From: Achatina immaculata
Taxonomy: Eukaryota; Mollusca; Gastropoda; Stylommatophora; Achatinidae
DNA: 64,000 bases
Reading direction: 5' to 3'
Assembly: GCA_009760885.1 (NCBI GenBank)
Contig: CM019692.1
Coordinates: 60,092,426-60,156,425, forward strand
This document shows, piece by piece, positions 54,889 to 64,000 of the stretch. Below the pieces are notes generated by a model. It saw only the letters and a list, made by a program, of their open reading frames with translations. It had not been told where the DNA came from and did no database searches. Each line of letters begins with the position of its first letter. The first letter of the stretch is position 1. The position numbers and the translations under genes are program-made.

Positions 54889-57800
54889 ATATATGTCTGT
54901 TATTAGTGAAACTCCTCTAATTTGTAATTAACACATAATTATTACAGGTTTACATTAACGATGTCCTACTGGCGTGAGTAACAGAATATTCATCTAGACC
55001 GATGAAGCTAGGAACTAGGATTTATTATGGGTCTGATATAATCACATATGTTCCATTAAAGATTTTCTGAAACATAAGCCTGGCATCGCCAAACCTCAGT
55101 TACTGTGGTCAGTGTAGATGCGTGGATAGTTTGTGGGAAAAAACATAACTACACTTCTACTGTGTGTACACCACGCTGTTTTTAAGTATGTTAAGACTGT
55201 TATAAAAGAGTAATTTATTGCATTTGTGTGTGTGTGGGGGAGGGGGGAGAAGGGTCTTTTTCTTGTCATTTATTTCTTCCTCTTTGACTCTCATTTCTCA
55301 TCTCTGTTCTTTCAGTGCAGAAGACATGCTGGACTGCTTGCAGCAAGAGATTTCCTATTTGTGTGTGTTCTTTGCTATCTTTTTGGTTGTTTATCACCGT
55401 AGTCCTCTGTTTACGAGCACTTTCTCTGTTTTACCACCTGCATATCTCTTTGACTGCTGGCTTCTTTACTGCTTGTTTATCTACTTGGGCCCACATCAAA
55501 TGCCGAGATCTGTTATCGGGTCTGTGTTACCGGCATCAGTTTGTATAATTTATATTTTGCTTAATTGTTATAACTGACCTCCTCCAATCAATAGTTACAT
55601 ATTACATCTTCCCGTGCCGTTAAACGTAACTTAGGACTCGCATGGTAGTTCGCCACGTTTTCTTGTTTTTGGCGAGATTTTCTACCTCATCAAGAGATGT
55701 CGGTCGTTGTCTGCTTTCGTCGGAGTTGGTATCCCTGATGCTGGGGCGATTTTGTTGTTAGTTTCCACAACGCTTGCTTTTTTCCCCCCATTTACAGTCA
55801 CTTCTAGATAGGTCTCAGGATAAGGTTGTTAGCATTACGCCCAACTGCCGTTTTACGATATGTGACGAAGCAAAAGCTCCCGATATCTTTTACGTCGCCC
55901 GGAAGTCAATAGCTAGAAGAACATGAGAATTAGAGGTTTAACTTAGAAAGTTCGGCGCTTTCAATATCTAAATAATAAAATGAAGAGAGAGATGAACGGA
56001 TACAGTGGCAGACCCTGGCTTTAGACACAGAATAGATTTATCATTTGACCATAGTTCATACAATATAATAATGCCACGAATTATTAAATATAGTTCTTCT
56101 GTCTTCAGAAATCCTGATGCACCTGTCACGGCTGACGACTTTTCCAGTTTAACGACAGCAGATATTCAGCTGATTGAGGGATGTACAGTGACATTCGAAT
56201 CCGCTGGTAACTGTGAATACATTGGGGTGTGGGACAACTGCCAGAACAGGATCAATGGTGTAAGTATTCCCAGATAGAAGAAGTGTATAATAACGTTTTT
56301 CCTGCTGCTATGTTCACCATACTTTTTGAGTTAAAGCACACAGTACATAATAACTAAATCAAATCAAGGAAAAAAAGTGATCAACATTTATAGATTTATC
56401 TCTGTGATAATGCAGACAGTATCAGTGATAGCTTGGGGAGTTATAATTATAACAATATTTATATTGTTTTCTTTTCCTCCTCCTCCTCTTCTTCTTCCTC
56501 TTCTTCTTCTCCTCCTCTTCTTCTTCTTCTTCGGTCAGTTTCGTATGCTTAGTTTTCTAAACAGGGAATCTCTGGTTGCCTCCATGAATCCTGCTATCAG
56601 AAGGGGGTATTAACCCCAGAGTTTCTCCTCCGTTTTTCTCTCGTGGGGCCACACTTGGGCTCTGAAATCTCTGGTGTAGGCGTGTAGTTTTTGTTCATGA
56701 AACTGGGGATCGTCATGACATACTCATTTGACTGTTGGCTCTGCCTTTATCTTGTGGAGATGAATGTTGAAGTCTCAGTGTCCGGTTTGTAACCCGAAGA
56801 TTGTGTTTTGTAGTTGTTTATTTATTCTTATTATGGGGTCTTGTGAGTATTTACTGTTTGTCCTCTATCTCTAGGCGTTTTGGTATTTCTTTTAACTACT
56901 ATTTTCACTTCATTTTGCAATATTCTGGCCTGAATTGTTCTTTCTTTGTGCCTTTCCCCCCCGTATTTTATCGACTATTTCGTTTCCTGCAATGCTACAG
57001 TGTGGAGGGATCCATGTAATTCTATACTGTTTGTCGCGGAGAGTTGATTTAGTTTCTCAATTATATCCTCCGTTAGGTGATCCTCTGCTTTATCTTGTAT
57101 AGCCTTGAGGGCCACCAGACTATATCATAAGAAGGCTACGTTTGTGTCTCTGGGTCGTTGCTCCCTCCGAGTCATTGCAGCCTCCACGATGGTCATTAGT
57201 TCAGCCTCGAAGTTTGTGGATAGTTCCCCAGTAGCAACTGATTTCTCAGTTTTTGTGCATGTTTATTTTTCCCGCTCCTCTTCTTGTTATTGCTTCCTCT
57301 GAGGAATCGTTTTTGTAAATATAAGTATAGTGTGTTCTAGGCTGCGGTACGAAGGTCATACAGAATGTCCTTGAGCATAAAAATGTTTTAAAAATCATAA
57401 TTTATAAATTTAGAAAACATAAATGGACCACCTTAATCTGCATTCTTTGCACTTCATGTAAAGGTCACATGACGTCACTATCATGTGTCACGTGACTAGA
57501 CGTAGCATAAACAAAATGGCGGGTGCTGAAGTTTCGCTTCGTTAAAGTGCTGTTATTGAATTCGTCGTTAAAGAGGAAATCCCAGCTTCTGAAATTCAGC
57601 AAAGACTTCAACTTGCTTATGGAGACGTGTGTATGGGTGCTAGCAGTCTTAGGAGGTGGGTGAAACATTTCAAAGATGGAAACATGAACATCCAAGATAT
57701 GCTTCTCAGTGGTCGCCCTCGAACTGCCTCCACTGAATGCAACGTGGAAAGGGTTGACGACATCATTAAACAAAATAGACGTGCCACAGTATCTGAAATC

Positions 57801-60800
57801 GCCGTAAATCTTGGAATAGGACACAATGCAGTGGAGGAAGTGATTGAAACCCTAGGCTATAGAAAAAGTTGTGTCCGCTGGGTCCCACGTTTGTTTACTG
57901 AAGATAACAAAGCTGTGAGGAAAACCATCACTCAACTGAGTAAATTCAGAAAATAGGGTGGGAAATTCTTCCTCACCCAGCCTGTAGTCACGACTTGGCA
58001 ACCAGTGATTGCCATCGTTTTGTGAAAGAAGAAATGCGAGTCCATCACAACGACATACGAGAGAACGTCCGGAAAGCAGTGCATCTGTGCCTTCAGTCTG
58101 CTGGAACGGAATTCTACCGGGAGGCCATTTTCAAACTTGCAGAGCGATAGGAAAAATGTGTGCAGAGAAATGGAGATTATGTTGAAAAGTGAAGAAAAGG
58201 ATGCAGTTAAGGTGATACATCTATATTTTTTATATGTATAAATTCTGAGTTAATTTTTTTTTTCCTCAGGACTTTCGATACGACTTTCGTATAAGTAGGA
58301 ATAGAGACAGCTTATTTAGCCTAAGTTTGTTTTCATCATTAGAAGCAATTAAAGGAAAATAAATAAGGCCAGTAACTGCTCAGCATAAAGGTGCGCAAAT
58401 CTGAGTAAAATCGGTACCGACTGTAGCAGTATAAATAGAAAATGTGAGAGAATTTTAATCGGTCGAAGATTTGCACGTTGAGCACATAGGAAGGTATCTA
58501 CAGATCGGAGGAAATTATGTTTTCGTTTAAGCAAACGAGGCGATGTGAGGCAAGCAGGGTGTGCTGTCGATCCCTCCGATCTATCCCGATCCGCTCAGGT
58601 ATGGTTATCGATTGATAAACAATATATGAACAGGCATAGTTTTATAATAAATAAATCTGTGTAAGATTTGATATCGTGTAATATGCATTGAGGATTTATA
58701 TGTGCACATAAATTTATGTAATACATATATATATATATTTCTATAATATATTTCTTGCCAGTAGATGCTTTCAGTTACAATCAGACAATTAATCATTAAA
58801 GATAATAGTTGGAGATTATATATACTAGGTCACACTGCTGGTGAGATTATTCGGCTGCCGCGAGTAGAGTGAAACTCCTTCTGGCTAATGAAGATAATGC
58901 GAAATTGCAACAATTAGGGTTGCCGGGTGGCCCCGATGTGAAAAGGTGATGTTAAGGATAAAGTGAAGTTTAATAGGTAGGGGCAGTAGTCTCACGGCGA
59001 TAGCTACTCATACCACGGCACCTCTTCTCTAAAGGCCGGCCACGTCCGTATACACCCATACTGGTGAAATATGCCTAAACCGGCTTAAACCAGGGGTGAA
59101 ACTTGATGACTATTCACGTCACGGTACCTCCGCTCTAGAGGTCGGTCATGTCCTAAACATGCCCATAATGGGATTAATATGCGTAAACCGGCTTAACCCA
59201 GGGATGAAACTCACTAGGATTCTTCCTCCTGGACAAAAGCTCCGTACTGGTCACAACTAGGAAGGGTAGCGGCCACGGCCACCAAATGCTGAATTCATAG
59301 ATACTGGACCAGTGCAGTCTAGATAGGCAACCACCTCTCACCCGACGGGGATGTATGCATATCCTAATCACGCTGAGGTTTTCCGGTGGGAAAGTCTAAC
59401 GCACTGGACTGGATGGGCAACCACCTCTCACTCGGCGGGGATATACGGATATCCAAAACACATCGAGGTTTTCCGGTGATAAAGTCCAACTCTAGATTAA
59501 ACTGGTGCATCGAAAACCATGGTTTCACGCCATCCCGCTTCTGATACCTACCGAGAATACAGACTTAAACCCTGCAATACTCTGAACCTCTTGTGGTCCT
59601 CTCGGGGTTCTCGTATGGTCCTCTCAGAGATCACAGGAGGACCACGGGACCTATCGAGGACCACATGAGTAAATTCAGTAGGATCACGGGGCGATCTTGG
59701 TGGTAGAAGCGAACGAAGAAGAGGAAGAAGATACATAGGTCGATTTTGTTTTAATCCTACTAGCCTCATAATATGTACGCAACGTTAATTGATTTCAGTT
59801 ATTCCATTGTTTATATTTTTATGAAGGAATAAAAAATATGAAAGAAGATGGACAAGGGGCGATATTTTTGTTCATAAATTGATGATCTTTGATGAAGAAT
59901 CGTTATTTATGTCTTCTTTCTTCATGGTAACGTTAATGTGTAGGAATGAATGAGAAATAAGATAGAGCGAAGGACAGATCACAGGCCACAAAGAACATGG
60001 TTTAATCACCCGTGTAATAACATACAATCATCCTCTTAATGTAACCCAAAAATTATAAACAATGAAATAGAAAAGTTTATTTATTTTATTTATTCCTAAA
60101 AGGGGGGAGGGGGAAGTACTGGTTGTCCAGATGTTCCAGTGTTTTTGGTTTAGGATGGGGGGAAGGGCAGGGGTGGGGGATATCATGCTTTTTTTAATTT
60201 ACTCTCAGTTCCGGGTATCTGGGAATTTACGGAGTATGTGGGTGTGTATCTAGGGGTTCCCATTTTTCCGAGTCGTTGGAGATTATAACATTGTTTTCGA
60301 TTCTTAATTTTCCTTTGTTTTTTATTTTGTGTGGATATGTGATTGAGGCTAAATTATTTTCTCAAAATTCGACACTGAAGCTCATTGATAATTTCAGTAA
60401 AACAAAGAAAAAAAATGGTTTTATAGATCACAGGCGGATAATTGTGTATGGGTACAGGTATACAAGATGGATGTTAAAACGAGAAAAGAACAGAGAGAAA
60501 AAAAAAGGCAGTGAAAGACACCAAACACAAGAAGTACATCTCGAGACTTTTTCTTTTCTTTATGAGCTGACAATAAACGTAGAAACAGTCAAATGTTTTG
60601 TATGAATGAATATGCCATTTAGTTTCATGATGCTGACACGCCAAAAGCAAACGGTGTGCAAATGTAAATTCTTACCCTGTAGAACTTATGGATCCTCATC
60701 ACGATCCAATAGTATATTCTCGTTTTACATCACAAGTGTCCTATGTGATTAAAGGTAAACTGTCAGAAATTCTTGGCTTATGTGAGTGCTGATATAATTA

Positions 60801-62889
60801 ATGGATGTAACCATCAATTAAAGGCTTCCAGACTTTTGGGGCAGTGATAAAATATCTTGACCTCTTTGACTGCATCTCTCCTTGTAATGGTCTGACAGAA
60901 TTTCTAATTCAGCATCATCCTAGATCCTTCAGAGTTAGTTCACAGCTGGCAGTAAATGACAGGTGAGACAATGAATGATAATTTTGATTGTGTATCACGA
61001 AGATATAGATTTTGTCTTAAATTACTCTTTAGACAGTTTAACTATAGACACAAGAAGTGAATCTTTGTGTAATATCATGTTTATGACTGTTATAATTCAT
61101 TACTATAAAGCTGTTTTTTTTAAACCTCACAATTTTGTCTCTCGAGAATCTTGTTAACATCACACGCCAGAGTCAAAGTGCACATTTAAGGTACTAGGGC
61201 TGCTTCATCACTTAATAAGAAATCATTAGGTAAAATGTTTGGCTAGATGTTTGTACTGACGATTGAAATGATATGGCATTTCAGACACCTAACCATTATG
61301 TGCTGACAATGCGCAGCAATGATCTTTTTGTGGAATATCCCACACTTGCTCCAGAAAAATATTCCCACGAGCATATGCACTACTTCCGAAGAGGACTCAG
61401 GTAGTATTATTATCTCCTACTTGACTGTTTGTTAATACATAGAATCATTTACTTCTGAAGGTGTTGTATCTCACAAGCCACACTAGAAATAGTTTGAACT
61501 GATGGATAAGAAAGGTCTCAGTATACTGTACAGAGGTAGACAGATGAGAAGGATCTATTAGAGAATCCCAAAACAAGCTATGACGTGGAACACAACAGGC
61601 CGAATAAAAAGAGGTCGACCACGTGAAACTCTAAAGAGGACAATGTTAAGAGAAGCCAGGTTAATGGGCATAACATCCCTTGATGAGCTTGAAAAGCTCG
61701 CAGAAAATAGGGAAGCTTGGCGAACTATCATGCCATGTCTACAGGACGTTTAGCGGCACGGGAAGGACGTTAGAAGTACGGCACCTATCCTCGGGAATAG
61801 CTGCATGTATATTGTGGATACTTATACGACATAATAATACATTTTCCATAAGATGTGTAGAACATGAGAAGAAACAAGAATTGTCCCCGGTTAAATAAAA
61901 TAAAAGTAATATGATGATAATACAAATGTTTAGTTTCTACCAACACAATATAAATGAAAACTTTCACACAGTTCTTTTCTGATGCATTCAATAACAACAG
62001 TGGGAACATTGTAGAATTATCGCAACAATTAATAATAATAATAATACTAACTTAAAATATCACACAAGGTAGATAATGAATAATGGATGAGAAACAAAGT
62101 GGTTAGCTTCCCATCTCAGGTTGATAGTTTAACCTCTGGTGGAGACAGCCAGTTGTAGAATTAGGTACCTGACTCCATCTGGAACAGAGAAAGGAAAAGT
62201 GCCCATTTGTAATATTATGTCTTGTGCCCATTTGCTCAAGGAATATGTGGGCTCTGACGCCCACATCTCATAAGTGACTTTATGGCACGACACGGCTCTC
62301 TTTTTCTTTAACTTTTACAGTTGTTTGAGGTAACAACAAGAACTCTTACCTCCCTTTTCCTGCACACTTAGCGATAAGAAACACTTTTTTGATGGTTATA
62401 ATAAACATCAGAAGTAGCTACCCATTGTCTTGTTGCTGAAATGAAAGTCTTCACCACTCTCTGCAGTTCTAGCGTGCTGTTTTAACTTGTAAATACCGAG
62501 TATATGATATCTATTCTTTATGGCATAATTATCAGCAGAGTAGGAATATTGAGTCATTAGCCCTTTTTTTAAAGATTTCTTTTAGCACAACCAACTATAT
62601 GGATGTTATGTCTATTCCTTGCAATACAACCACCTAAAATATTAACATATATTAGTTTTTTCATATATCACCAGTTTCATAGCCAATATCTACACCTTTT
62701 ACTTTACTTGGTAATACATTTAAAAGTTCAGCGGTCAGTTGTTGGTTTTCTATAATCAACATTTAACAACAGTATCACATTATATAGTGTTTTGTAATCA
62801 ACATTTAACAATTTAGCCACATTTGTATTTTCTCTTACAGGTACACAGTGCCAGAAGATCCAGACAACCAAAAATTCACCTGCAAGTAA
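52859..62889 (+). CDS. Secreted CpcT/CpeT-like protein, 7 exons, 228 residues
   Basis: Exons 52859-52925, 53788-53927, 54650-54787, 54948-54973, 56109-56259, 61285-61400, 62841-62889. All introns are GT-AG and the phases agree, giving 687 bp ending in TAA. Protein: signal peptide (1-~20, [20 protein letters not shown]), then [16 protein letters not shown] (~32-47) and [13 protein letters not shown] (~57-69). A two-strand-like stretch [10 protein letters not shown] and [11 protein letters not shown] follows, then IEGCTVTFE and [12 protein letters not shown] (~147-169) and an [20 protein letters not shown] block. The F-N--FTNKKQ, P--IPAL and GC-V-F---G-YIG---NC blocks, in this order and in a ~200-residue protein, resemble the CpcT/CpeT phycobilin lyase family (bilin attachment in cyanobacteria), of which animal relatives of unknown role exist. 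Cysteines suggest disulfides in an exported protein. Function in animals is not known to me; bilin binding would be inference. Exons are clear; family membership is less sure. Confidence 0.72.
53196..53313 (+). mobile_element. 94-bp LINE family 1 tail in intron 1, with 12-bp TSD
   Basis: 53,208-53,301 holds the last codons of family 1 ([19 protein letters not shown], AKFRKGHAN) and an (AATG)n tail. The 12-bp direct repeat AATCATACCACA lies at 53,196-53,207 and 53,302-53,313. A strongly 5'-truncated, recent-looking insertion. Confidence 0.93.
53788..53927 (+). CDS. Exon 2: start of CpeT-like domain
   Basis: Acceptor TCTCCAG at 53,781-53,787. Encodes [20 protein letters not shown] and onward to QIPALAP. 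Donor CCA|GTAGGT, ending in phase 0. Confidence 0.75.
53937..54112. repeat. (TATC)n(CATC)n(TATC)n microsatellite in intron 2
   Basis: Begins about 10 nt after the exon 2 donor. TATC units, then about 18 CATC units, then TATC again. Same two-unit composition as 26,221-26,425. + ORFs through it are not coding. Confidence 0.95.
54115..54190 (+). repeat. Microsatellite-embedded core repeat, copy 2
   Basis: AAAGGGCAGAATGTCAGACG, GGCCTGCGTGCCCAATTCTT, AACCCTTTGAAAATAAAGTA. Bordered by (TATC)n on the left and TCTG repeats on the right. Reverse-orientation copy at 52,288-52,358. Confidence 0.85.
54399..54611. repeat. Perfect palindrome, 101-bp arms, 11-bp spacer
   Basis: Left arm 54,399-54,499 and right arm 54,511-54,611 are exact reverse complements, around the spacer 54,500-54,510 (TTTCTATGTCT). 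It ends 38 nt before exon 3. An RNA copy would form a 101-bp hairpin in intron 2. Confidence 0.97.
54650..54787 (+). CDS. Exon 3
   Basis: Acceptor TTCTTCTTGCAG at 54,638-54,649. 46 codons, [20 protein letters not shown] to LTNEDFYKS. Donor TCG|GTATTC is the only GT in the first ~100 bases that keeps the frame with the next exon. Phase 0 at both ends. Confidence 0.72.
54807..54885. repeat. (TA)n microsatellite in intron 3
   Basis: Two TA runs separated by TATT, starting about 20 nt after the exon 3 donor and filling much of the 160-nt intron. Confidence 0.93.
54948..54973 (+). CDS. Exon 4: 26-bp micro-exon
   Basis: ATTATTACAG|GTTTACATTAAC...CTGGC|GTGAGT. It encodes VYINDVLL plus two bases. 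Without it, exon 3 (phase 0) would join exon 5 in a frame that hits TGA after two codons; with it the frame runs through as LLANPDAPVT. The phase fit and good splice sites support it. Confidence 0.68.
54974..55604. other. Intron 4, first part
   Basis: G-rich run at 55,224-55,248. The + ORFs at 55,218-55,577 are hydrophobic but have no recognised domain. Confidence 0.4.
55605..55715 (-). mobile_element. LINE family 5 3' end in intron 4
   Basis: The minus strand reads [20 protein letters not shown] and RVLSYV, stop, then CGGCACGGGAAG, matching the ends at 61,540-61,765 and 50,975-51,060. Confidence 0.75.
56109..56259 (+). CDS. Exon 5: conserved cysteine block
   Basis: Acceptor TTCTTCTGTCTTCAG at 56,094-56,108. 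Encodes [40 protein letters not shown] and [10 protein letters not shown]. Donor GGT|GTAAGT, phase 0. It carries three of the cysteines, and the GC-V-F and YIG blocks that most resemble CpeT. Confidence 0.78.
56465..56530. repeat. CT-rich (TCC/TTC)n tract in intron 5
   Basis: CCTCCTCCTCTTCTTCTTCC-type tract. The poly-leucine ORF over it is not coding. Confidence 0.85.
56600..57345 (-). mobile_element. LINE family 8 remnant: RNase H and C-terminus
   Basis: Minus strand, with stops and frameshifts: [16 protein letters not shown] (RNase H start), [44 protein letters not shown] (RNase H end). Further down come [18 protein letters not shown] and [19 protein letters not shown], like the LRTGH-RLN--L-K and C-C-----T--H-L--C motif after RNase H in jockey/I-type LINEs. 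Molluscan I-clade elements are candidates (inference). RT part not visible, perhaps removed by the adjacent mariner or by truncation. Confidence 0.75.
57500..58195 (+). mobile_element. Mariner-family element with central deletion
   Basis: The N-terminal helix-turn-helix half and the very C-terminal part of a mariner transposase are present; the middle is missing. Terminal inverted repeats were not identified. Lies within intron 5. Confidence 0.8.
57545..58190 (+). pseudogene. Mariner transposase, internally deleted
   Basis: Reading from about 57,545: [72 protein letters not shown] and [21 protein letters not shown] stop at 57,954 follows. In another frame [20 protein letters not shown] and a tail with [14 protein letters not shown] and GDYVEK are readable. 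The PS-DYH-like TSDCHRF holds the third catalytic Asp, while the segment with the first two Asps is absent. Residue order matches SETMAR/mariner transposases (cut-and-paste at TA). Dead. Confidence 0.82.
58196..58850. other. Intron 5, no feature seen
   Basis: AT-rich; small (TA)n at 58,726-58,738. Nothing else. Confidence 0.4.
58850..59765. repeat. GC-richer block with two internal dimer repeats
   Basis: Two copies of a ~91-bp unit (59,014-59,104 and 59,120-59,211; both with AAACCGGCTTAA) and two of a ~65-75-bp unit (59,336-59,400 and 59,416-59,490; both with GGCAACCACCTCTCAC and GAGGTTTTCCGGTG). Then GTGGTCCTC and GAGGACCAC motifs in inverted array at 59,575-59,670. No ORF. Looks like a non-coding part of a transposable element. 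Confidence 0.6.
59766..61284. other. Rest of intron 5, no feature seen
   Basis: AT-rich with a G-rich stretch near 60,103-60,180. The ORF 60,276-60,605 is not recognised. Confidence 0.4.
61285..61400 (+). CDS. Exon 6
   Basis: Acceptor TGGCATTTCAG at 61,274-61,284. [20 protein letters not shown] then [18 protein letters not shown]. Donor CAG|GTAGTA, phase 2. Confidence 0.75.
61520..61765 (+). mobile_element. LINE family 5 3' end in intron 6
   Basis: [40 protein letters not shown] and [16 protein letters not shown] are readable, then TTTAGCGGCACGGGAAGGAC. The RIKRGRP-ET--RT and A-NR--WR blocks are typical of RTE-like LINE C-termini. Closest to the fragments at 50,975 and 55,605. Confidence 0.75.
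62092..62312 (+). mobile_element. SINE, second type, in intron 6
   Basis: AACAAAGTGGTTAGCTTCCC head, decayed B box GGTTGATAGTTTAACC, then GAGACAGCC, TAGGTACCTGACTCCATCTG, and GGCACGACACGGCTCTC end. Same family as 28,469 and 44,205, diverged. Confidence 0.6.
62841..62889 (+). CDS. Exon 7: C-terminus and stop
   Basis: Acceptor TTTTCTCTTACAG at 62,828-62,840. Encodes (R)[15 protein letters not shown] and TAA. The final cysteine is conserved-looking for a secreted fold. Confidence 0.72.
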
Positions 62890-63053
62890 AAAAGGAAACT
62901 AAAAAAAAAAACAAGAGCTCAGACTACACTGAAGAAATTTTGTTTTCATTTTATTGTTTATACATCCTAGTGATGTTTTACCATAAATTACTTCTTTGAT
63001 TACGGAGAAAAATGTCTCTGACACTAGCATACCTTATCATAGTTTTTCCTCTC

Positions 63054-63059
63054 ATTAAA
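63054..63059 (+). promoter_or_regulatory. Possible polyadenylation signal
   Basis: ATTAAA about 165 nt after the stop codon, followed by a T-rich stretch. Plausible end of the CpeT-like transcript. Confidence 0.35.
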
Positions 63060-63168
63060 AGCAATTCGTGAAAAAAATTAAGTGTCCCATCACTTTGTTT
63101 TCAATGTGAGTGAGTGTACGGGTATAGCAGAACCAATCAAGCCCAAATATGCTCAATTACATGAATAA

Positions 63169-63389
63169 CATGCAATGAGAAGAGGGGGCTGTGAAAATAT
63201 TATAACAACAGGAAAAATAGAAGGAAGAGGATCAAGAGGAAGACCAAGAGAAATGATACTGGACAGTCTGACGGGATGGTGTGAGAGGAGATCACCAACT
63301 GAGCTGATGGCCCACATGAAGGATCGTGTACTCTGGAGAAGCATAATAGCCAACGCCAGTCGGCACGGCACCTGATGATGATGATGATG
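63169..63389 (+). mobile_element. LINE family 3 3' end with 10-bp TSD
   Basis: Open frame MRRGGCENIITTGKIEGRGS, GRPREMILDSLTGWCERR, WRSIIANASRHGT, followed by (TGA)n. Direct repeat ACATGAATAA at 63,159-63,168 and 63,390-63,399. The best-preserved copy of this tail in the window. Confidence 0.92.
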
Positions 63390-63792
63390 ACATGAATAAT
63401 GTTCATTGCTGGCCATAGCCGCTGGATATGATTCGATAGAAACCCTATTGATCTGCCGCTAATAGAGACAGTTCAACCTTTCTCGTAGTTACATCCTTCT
63501 GTATCCTCGGAATCAGCGTATATAGCATGTCATGGTTCAGTTTTTCTTTTCTTAATATAAATTTATTATTATATAAGTTCTTATTATAAATAAATAAACG
63601 CAACCTACGGAATGTATGTGAAAAGAAATGCCATAAAAGGAAGTACATTTCAAAGGACTTTTTTAAAACTTACAACCAATGTAAAAGTATGTGTTTCGAC
63701 GAGTGGGCAGATGTATTATTGCTGTTTAAAACATTGTAGATACGAATGTACTAAGAGGTTCGATAACAAGTCAGACAACTTACAGAATTGTC

Positions 63793-64000
63793 GGCCTGGT
63801 TAACTGAATGTTTAGACGCTCGATTTACTAATCCGAGGAATATTGTGGTACTTTGGTATACACCAAAAAAGGTCCCCCGGATGTATTCAGCCTCTAAAAA
63901 TGGATAGCAGAGAAATCTGGGAAGATGAAACGCGGAATGGCATGATACTGACCACATCATACTTTCATGTGCTGAAGGTCGTAGAAATACGGACCTAACA
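63793..64000 (+). mobile_element. tRNA-derived SINE, cut by window end
   Basis: GGCCTGGTTAACTGAATG head, decayed B box, then GAGAAATCTGGGAAGATGAA, GGCATGATACTGACCACATC and GAAATACGGACCTAACA. Same family as 4,460-4,688; the B box region is damaged (CCAAAAAAGG in place of the tRNA-like arm). Confidence 0.75.

Noticed and set aside
55218..55577. 119-codon hydrophobic + ORF in intron 4 as a membrane protein
   Set aside because: T-rich intron sequence, no start context or domain; a second frame over the same bases is also open.
56005..56277. 90-codon ORF taken as a single-exon gene
   Set aside because: The first third is intron; the conserved part begins at the acceptor at 56,109 and fits exon 5 of the larger gene.
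60276..60605. 109-codon + ORF in intron 5
   Set aside because: AT-rich composition, lysine-rich random-looking product, no recognised domain.

Overview
This is animal nuclear DNA, AT-rich, with GT-AG introns, RTE-type LINEs, tRNA-derived SINEs, a mariner transposon and many mini- and microsatellites. No sequence here fixes the species. The mix of RTE-type LINEs ending in microsatellites, an RNase H LINE and a CpcT/CpeT-like animal protein suggests a mollusc, perhaps a gastropod; that is inference. It is not bacterial: there are no operons or Shine-Dalgarno-led genes, and nearly every long ORF is a transposon fragment or a translated tandem repeat.

The only convincing host gene runs from 52,859 to 62,889 on the + strand. 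Seven exons, including a 26-bp micro-exon, join in frame into a 228-residue protein with a signal peptide. The protein resembles the CpcT/CpeT chromophore-lyase-like family. Its introns hold repeats: a 94-bp LINE tail with target-site duplications, a TATC/CATC microsatellite starting 10 nt into intron 2, a perfect palindrome with 101-bp arms just before exon 3, a TA array, an RNase H LINE remnant, a deleted mariner, a dimeric repeat block and a SINE.

Layout: 1-4,400 is mostly unrecognised, with LINE tails at 1.65-2.8 kb. 4.4-6.2 kb has a SINE, a hairpin-flanked 17-bp array and a U2 snRNA-like pseudogene on the minus strand with tandem copies of its 5' end. 7.7-8.7 kb has two LINE insertions side by side. 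11.5-12.6 kb has two decayed LINE tails. 14.4-20.2 kb is simple-sequence and purine-rich DNA plus minisatellites. 20.4-31 kb has SINEs, a candidate pogo-like MITE and 51-bp and 33-bp minisatellites. 32-45 kb is the main LINE zone, with an RT-intact family 1 copy (36.4-38.0 kb), a frameshifted copy (39.2-41.4 kb) and a family 2 copy (32.4-33.5 kb), interspersed with 37-, 31-, 22- and 19-bp arrays. 46-47.7 kb holds 15- and 25-bp arrays. 48.2-52.2 kb is a nearly full-length but ruined family 2 LINE interrupted by other DNA. The host gene follows, then a family 3 LINE tail and a SINE to the window end.

For reference, the LINE families are numbered: 1 (BovB/RTE-like, AATG-type tail), 2 (RTE-like, GA or TA tail), 3 (TGA tail, with a TGAT-tailed relative), 4 (GAA tail), 5 (ends in a GGCACGGGAAGG-like sequence), 6 and 7 (single decayed copies), 8 (RNase H bearing). 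Many copies have exact target-site duplications, listed with each entry.
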